From NCBI GenBank assembly GCA_019915135.1, contig JAHLMK010000019.1, positions 1-64,000 on the forward strand: a stretch of 64,000 bases of DNA, in the 5' to 3' direction. The translations under genes and the position numbers were made by a program. Positions 58,969-64,000 of this stretch are shown here, one piece after another. How positions within the stretch are numbered: position 1 is the stretch's first letter; the number at the start of each line of letters is the position of its first letter. This stretch comes from Strobilurus pachycystidiatus (Eukaryota > Basidiomycota > Agaricomycetes > Agaricales > Physalacriaceae). Under the pieces are notes generated by a model. It was not told the origin of the DNA. It did not search any database and saw only the letters and a program-made list of their open reading frames with translations.

Positions 58969-61900
58969 ATGGCGAAACCGAAAGGACGAAAGAGTGGAGG
59001 TGTGTCCACTCGAGACTTCTCAAGTTCCATGCTCTGAACCCGTCTGTAGCTCCACCGGCAAAAAAAACCGCCACGGTCAACAGCAAAAAGCGTGAGTGGG
59101 ATGCTACCGGAATCTTTGTGAAAAGACCCTGAAACTTTGCGTGAGTAGCCCAACCCACCAAGAAGATTGGAGACCAAGTGGAACCGCCACGAGTCGTTGC
59201 CGCTAATTACGAATTTGACTCGCAAACTCAGGTGCGCAGAACATGTTCAGCGTCCATTTCGGAGCTGGCTACTAACCACGAATCTAGCGTCTCCATCACG
59301 TTCTGACAGAACACATAAAAGACAAATTCCCTCGCGCGCACCAAAAATTCTCTCCCTTGGATGGCCTGAAATATGACGCCGAGCTAGACATATTCACGGT
59401 CAAGACCAAGGGCGGAGCGAAGATCTCCTGTACCCATGGTCATCATCAGCCAGAAAGTGACCGTCTCGATGGCCACATGAGTTTGGAGTGTGTTGCTTTG
59501 CTTGGAATCGGCTGCTACATTACCACCATCTTTTCTCCCTTCACCGGACACCCCACCATCATTGGCGTGGGTAATCCGTCTGCTACCACCCACCACAAAG
59601 CTGGAGGCGTCATACTCTCCATGTCGCATCTTTCCGACTATCTGAAGCGCAGGAAGCTGCTACGCCCCAAACCGGGGCGAAAGGCCTCTCGCGAGATGAC
59701 TCTCCATCTCATGGAGCAACACCTTACCGCCCAAGGCCTCTTTGAACTCCCCTACGAGGAGTTTATTCGGCTGCAGCGTCCCCATCCCATCCCTATTGAA
59801 TTGCCCGGTCTTCCCATTCGTTGGTTGGGACAGTGCGAGGCCGAGAAGACGGACGGGGACCTCTGCTATTTCCGTTTTATGATCACCAAGGACAAGGCGA
59901 GAGTTCCCCGCTTCCAAATTCCCCGACATCGGATCCTGGAAACGTCTCAGAGGGCGCACGTCAACTGCCCAGACCCTCCCCTCCCCCTCATGATTCGGGG
60001 GACCATGGCTAGGGATTGGGTTCCCCCAGGCAACCCGAAAATTCCATACTCCGAAAAACTCGAGTACGTGACGAATCCCGTCCTCCTCCCAAAAGCATTC
60101 ACTACCACTACCACCTCGTCGTCATTGACTGAAGCCACTGCGGTCGCCAACAGCACGTCATCTCCATTCCTGTTGTCTGTCAAAGAGGCGAAATGGTTCC
60201 ATGATATCATGCACCGTCCTTGCCTCGCCATCGAGGACTCTCCCTTGCTGTGGGTTATGATCAAAAGGGTGGGTTCCGCTTGGGGTAATCTCGCGAAGGG
60301 CCATCCTCGCCTCCAGTGCTTGGGCGGTCTGGCTGTTGGATTCATGAAGGCGGGCATCGCCTATGGATACAACGCTGATAAGGCGCTTACTAATGGACAT
60401 CCCTCCACGAAGAGACTCCTGCAAAGACAGTGAGTTAAACATATATGACGTTGAACTTGACTGACTCCGCTTAGAGCCCGCGTTACACTCGGCGAGTTGC
60501 AGACAGCTTCGTCACGGGCCTCTTATGCGAAAATGGCCACGAAGATGCTATTTGTCCCCCTTCTCCTGAAGCTCTTAAAGAAGGAGAACGGCATTTCTTT
60601 CACCTTTACGCCTCGCCAGCGAGAGGTTCTCAAAATCTACGCCGACGCGATCAACCAGGACAACAGCGACCTCGACCAGTCCCTTCAGATGAAATGCTGG
60701 CACCATTTTATGACGGATGCATTCCAGCAATCTTCGAAGCCGGGCGGCGCCTTGCCGCTTGTTCTACAGACGGTGGCGATTTTGGCGCGGTCATCCGATG
60801 GGAAAACCATCTGTACCGCCAACTACTTCACGTCTCTCCTCTCCAGATTCATACGAAATGGGCTCTTCTGCATGATTAATGCCGTGGAGAACAAGGAGGC
60901 GAAGGCTCGTTTCTCCAACTCTGGGATTGATACAGCGGGTTCAAAGACATCTGACACTCTGTCTTCCTGGACCCCCGAGTATGTGGATGGCGACAAGGCT
61001 GCAGCCGATGGTGATGATGAGGATGATGAGAGCGAGGGCGAGAGCGAGAGTGAGAGCGAGAGCGAGGGCGAGGGCGACCCAGCGCAGGCGGTGCAGATAG
61101 ATGACGAGGATGTTGACGAGCTGGAGGAAATATCAGGGCCTCTTGAGGTGAGCGCCTCTCTGTTTCTCGCCTGGAGCTACGAATCTGACTCCGTATGAGA
61201 TTCACGAAGAGCCGGAGTGCGACCAAAATGCTTCGGTGGGAGTGGCTTACGAAAGGTTTGATTATTCCTTAGGCCGTCAAATGCTGCTAACTTCTTGGTT
61301 TACAGAGAGCTGCGCGAGTCTATCCGCCAGCAACTAGGAGATGGCCCGGAAGACTTCACGGTTCACCGGACGGTGAAGGACCTATGGTCACTGGCAAACA
61401 AGGCCAGCCGCGCCGAGCAAGGATCGACATCCGTCACTTTCAACGCTGGCCTGACGGAGGCGACCATCGTCCGAGGCTTAGCAAACAACTCTACCACCAC
61501 CATTGTTCCAGTTCTCAAGCTGAGAGACGAGGTGGACACGTTCCTCCGTCAGATGATGGCCGAGCTGCAAACAGATAAAGGCTTTGATAAATTCTGCAAA
61601 AGTCTGGATCAGCTGAAGGACGACGTGACTAGTCCCGTTGGCGTCTTTGAGCAGAACTTCGATTTCCTCGAACCCTTCGCCCAAGACCTCTTCCATTCCA
61701 TCCCCTCCTCTTCTGGCCGTCACTTGGACTTCATGCGAACTGGTCTTCGACGCCGGGACACCGCGCTCCCTCCCATGACGTGCAGTGGAGGTATCCCTCC
61801 ACGTGCTTTTCAATGGGCTTGCGCCCTCCTTGTCTCCAAGCATGCGGAGGGTCTCCATCGCAATCTGCGTTTCCTTGCTCACATTAACGCATTCATGTTT

Positions 61901-63495
61901 GGTAACCCGCCCTCGAAGCCTAACAAGAACAAGGAGTCTACCGCTTACTTCATCTTTCCATCGCAGTTCACTCCGCTCCTTGCTTGGATTCTGGGTGTCT
62001 GCCGTAGGGTGGAAGTCCAGATTCTCGACCTCTACTCGCACGTCAAAGCCAAGAAGCTTTATGAAACCTACATCTTTGTTGCTCCCCCGCGTACCATGTC
62101 AGCTTCGTCGAACGCAAAGAGATATAGCGCCGCAGACATCAATGTGGCTGTCAGCGCTGCATTTTTCGGCGCCGACATTGCTTTGCTTCGCCATTTCTGG
62201 ACTGCGCTGATGCGTACGTTCTTTCCTACGCTGAACCACGGTACGTGTTGTCCTGAGCCTTAGATCCTTCATTATCTCACAATGCCAAAGGAACTATCAG
62301 CGACGAATTATCACGGAAAGGAACCGCTCCGCTCAACAGTGCTGGTCAACACAGCAACGCGACCAGCGATGCCAGATACGCCCCGGAAAAGAATTTCTAC
62401 GCATCGGGTTACCATGTTGTGTCCTTCGAGTATCAGCTTCCTGTGTCCGTGGCGGTCCATCGTTTCCTTGGATTTGTTAAACTGGCTCGCACTCAATCGA
62501 GCGAAGAAGCCAAGGATGAGGATTCGAGGATCCCTCACGCTGCAGAGCTGTGCCAATCGCTTGTTTACAGCGCAATGGCTGGACACACCACACAAGTGAA
62601 GAAGGGCATTTTTGCGCGGTCCTTTCTAGCCCACTTCGACGCCAGAATTTTGACTAGCGACATGGTTTGCGCTGTCGTGGCGGCCCTGGGTGCTCCACGC
62701 TTCGCAGCCTTTGACTTCGACGCTGTTCAAGCACTTACTACCAGCCAGGTTGCGGCCGGCTTGGCACTGGTAAGTCATGATTGCCGCCGATAGCATGATC
62801 TGATCAGGATGGCCTAGGTACGATACGCCATCGGTGAATGGGAGAGCGGAAAGGGGTACTCTCGTTCTGCTCTCTGGGAAGGACTTGTCCGAGGAATTCC
62901 GGATCTGAGGCACAAAGACTTGGTAGCGAACTTACAGCAGCAGATGGAGCAGGTCAAGGCAAAGAGTCCCGAAGTATGGATGGAACTAGCCAGGAAAGTT
63001 CACGATAATGCGGTCCGTGGTACCAACACCGGTCATATGACCATGGTTTCGGACGCAGTGTTCGACATCGGAGACGCCTTTACTGATATTGAAGTACCCG
63101 TTAGAGCTTTCACGGTTGCCAAGAAGGCAGTCAGGTAAGCCACAAGTCGGAAGCTCTGTATCATCCATAACATCATTGACAGAAAGCGCAAACGCGCAGA
63201 CTCAGAAAGCGAAAGTAGCGAGGATGAGGAAGATACGGAAACGGACACGTCAGAGGATGAAAACGACGATGTAGATCTGTTCGGGGATGACGATGCGGAT
63301 CTGTTCGGGTCAGATGACGAGGAGCTCTTCGGGTCAGACGACGATGGCGACGACGAAGTCAACAATGTGGATTTGTTCGGGTCACTCTTCGGGTCAGACG
63401 ACAATGGCGGCGACAATGGCGGCGACGATGACGATGATGACAGCGACGATGACGACGATGGCAGCGACTATGGCGGCGACGACGACGGCGTTTGA
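58969..63495 (+). CDS. Uncharacterised subtelomeric family 1 protein, copy B (10 exons, 1356 aa)
   Basis: Exons 58969-58999, 59050-59091, 59149-59231, 59288-60429, 60475-61147, 61200-61255, 61306-62240, 62291-62769, 62818-63134 and 63183-63495 give 1356 residues with no internal stop. All nine intron phases (1,1,0,2,0,2,1,0,2) equal those of copy A. It starts MAKPKGRKSGAPPAKKTATV (basic). It then has GVGNPSATTHHKAGGVIL, PIPIELPGLPIRWLG, LQTASSRASYAKMATKMLFV, and an acidic Asp/Glu/Ser run (61010-61130). Exon 7 carries the conserved half with LYETYIFVAPP and LLRHFWTALMRTFFP, and exon 8 opens GTISDELSRKGTAPLNSAG then QHSNATSDARYA. A second acidic tail with DLFGSDDEE-type repeats ends the protein. 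The function is unknown. The family was not recognised by me, and no enzyme motif is certain. Confidence 0.84.
63289..63493 (+). repeat. Acidic coding repeat at the C-terminus of family 1 copy B
   Basis: Imperfect in-frame repeats of about 27 nt encode DLFGSDDEE-like units and then a GGDDDD-rich end. Copy A ends in a different acidic tail, so charge rather than sequence is kept. Confidence 0.75.
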
Positions 63496-64000
63496 TTGAG
63501 GTGGGGTACGTCAAGATGTAACGTTCACAAACCCAATGCAATCGTTCCATGCCAAAGCCAGCTTCATTCGTGTGAAGGCGTAATTCTTGTGTTCGTTTTC
63601 AACGACCGAAACAGCATAAATAGAATGATGCATTATTTGCTTGCACCGCAACGAGTTCACAGAGATTCAAATGACCTACGAGTCCATGTTAAACATACGC
63701 GTATCGTGAAGAATGGTGTCCCGGCGGCTTTATCTCTTCCCGCGAACAACATGATTGTCTGAAAGGTACAGGGGAATCTCGCACCTTGTGAGCCTATCTG
63801 TCGATGCAAAGGGTGGTAGACGAAGAAGGAGCAGGGGAGAGTCTGCAAGTAACCGGTCAATTAACGCAGACCCAATCGTCCGCCTTGGTGTCGGAATAGC
63901 CCGATCTCAAATATGCGCTTCGGCTATTCGTTTCTCGATTGCTGGTGCGTGTTCCAGACTGCATACATGCTTCGGGTTAGGAAAGAAAACAACAGGGGAA
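63496..64000. other. 3' flank of family 1 copy B, nothing recognised
   Basis: No gene, RNA or element recognised up to the end of the window. Confidence 0.5.

Overview
The window starts in a telomere: the first ~98 bases are C-rich CCCTAA-type repeats, the end of a TTAGGG-telomere chromosome. The rest reads as the subtelomere of a mushroom-forming basidiomycete (Agaricomycetes). Genes have many short introns (about 45-65 nt, GT...AG). The recognisable families (RecQ-like telomere-linked helicase, adenylate-forming reductase, AA9 LPMO, a TET/JBP-like dioxygenase candidate, MLKL-like N-terminal domain) are typical of that group. The species cannot be named from the sequence.

Layout: telomere (1-98); a 5'-truncated, frameshifted P4-ATPase (103-4704); an F-box/LRR-like remnant (4.8-5.8 kb, minus); an intact 10-exon gene of an unnamed family, 'family 1 copy A' (5874-10814); a 152-bp tandem duplication (11.1-11.4 kb); a minus-strand gene with an HxD...H dioxygenase-like C-terminus (11854-13706); a tRNA-like element (13.8 kb); 'family 2 copy A' (15620-17471); pseudogenes of an NRPS-like reductase and an amino-acid permease (17.6-20.0 kb, minus); 'family 2 copy B' (20207-22019); a RecQ-like helicase fragment (22.6-23.2 kb); an unassigned minus-strand gene (25.1-27.1 kb); a Ty3/gypsy relic with chromodomain (27.3-29.2 kb, minus); unassigned exons (29.7-32.4 kb); an eIF3a pseudogene (33.2-36.5 kb); an intact two-exon TET/JBP-like dioxygenase candidate (38434-40282); a LINE RT fragment, a zinc-finger remnant, a gag-like ORF, a second RecQ fragment and an MLKL-like domain remnant (40.7-47.1 kb); a second broken P4-ATPase (47.1-50.0 kb); an AA9 LPMO pseudogene (50.2-51.3 kb); GC-hairpin repeats (52.0-52.6 kb); a broken gene carrying a tandem array of intron-exon units (54.4-58.2 kb); and 'family 1 copy B' (58969-63495).

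The region behaves as a gene graveyard with a few living residents. Copies of ordinary genes (flippase, eIF3a, permease, reductase, LPMO, kinase-associated domain) are decaying through frameshifts, deletions and C-to-T nonsense changes. In contrast, both copies of family 1 (1487 and 1356 aa) and both copies of family 2 (587 and 570 aa) keep open frames. Family 1 copies share all nine intron phases; in family 2 the domains align but the first intron differs in phase. The order P4-ATPase then family 1 on the same strand occurs twice (0.1-10.8 kb and 47.1-63.5 kb), which suggests an old segmental duplication later interrupted by insertions. The strongest candidates for undescribed biology are family 1, family 2 and the array of at least nine intron-exon units at 55.6-57.0 kb. 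Product names rest on motif recognition by eye; no database search was possible.
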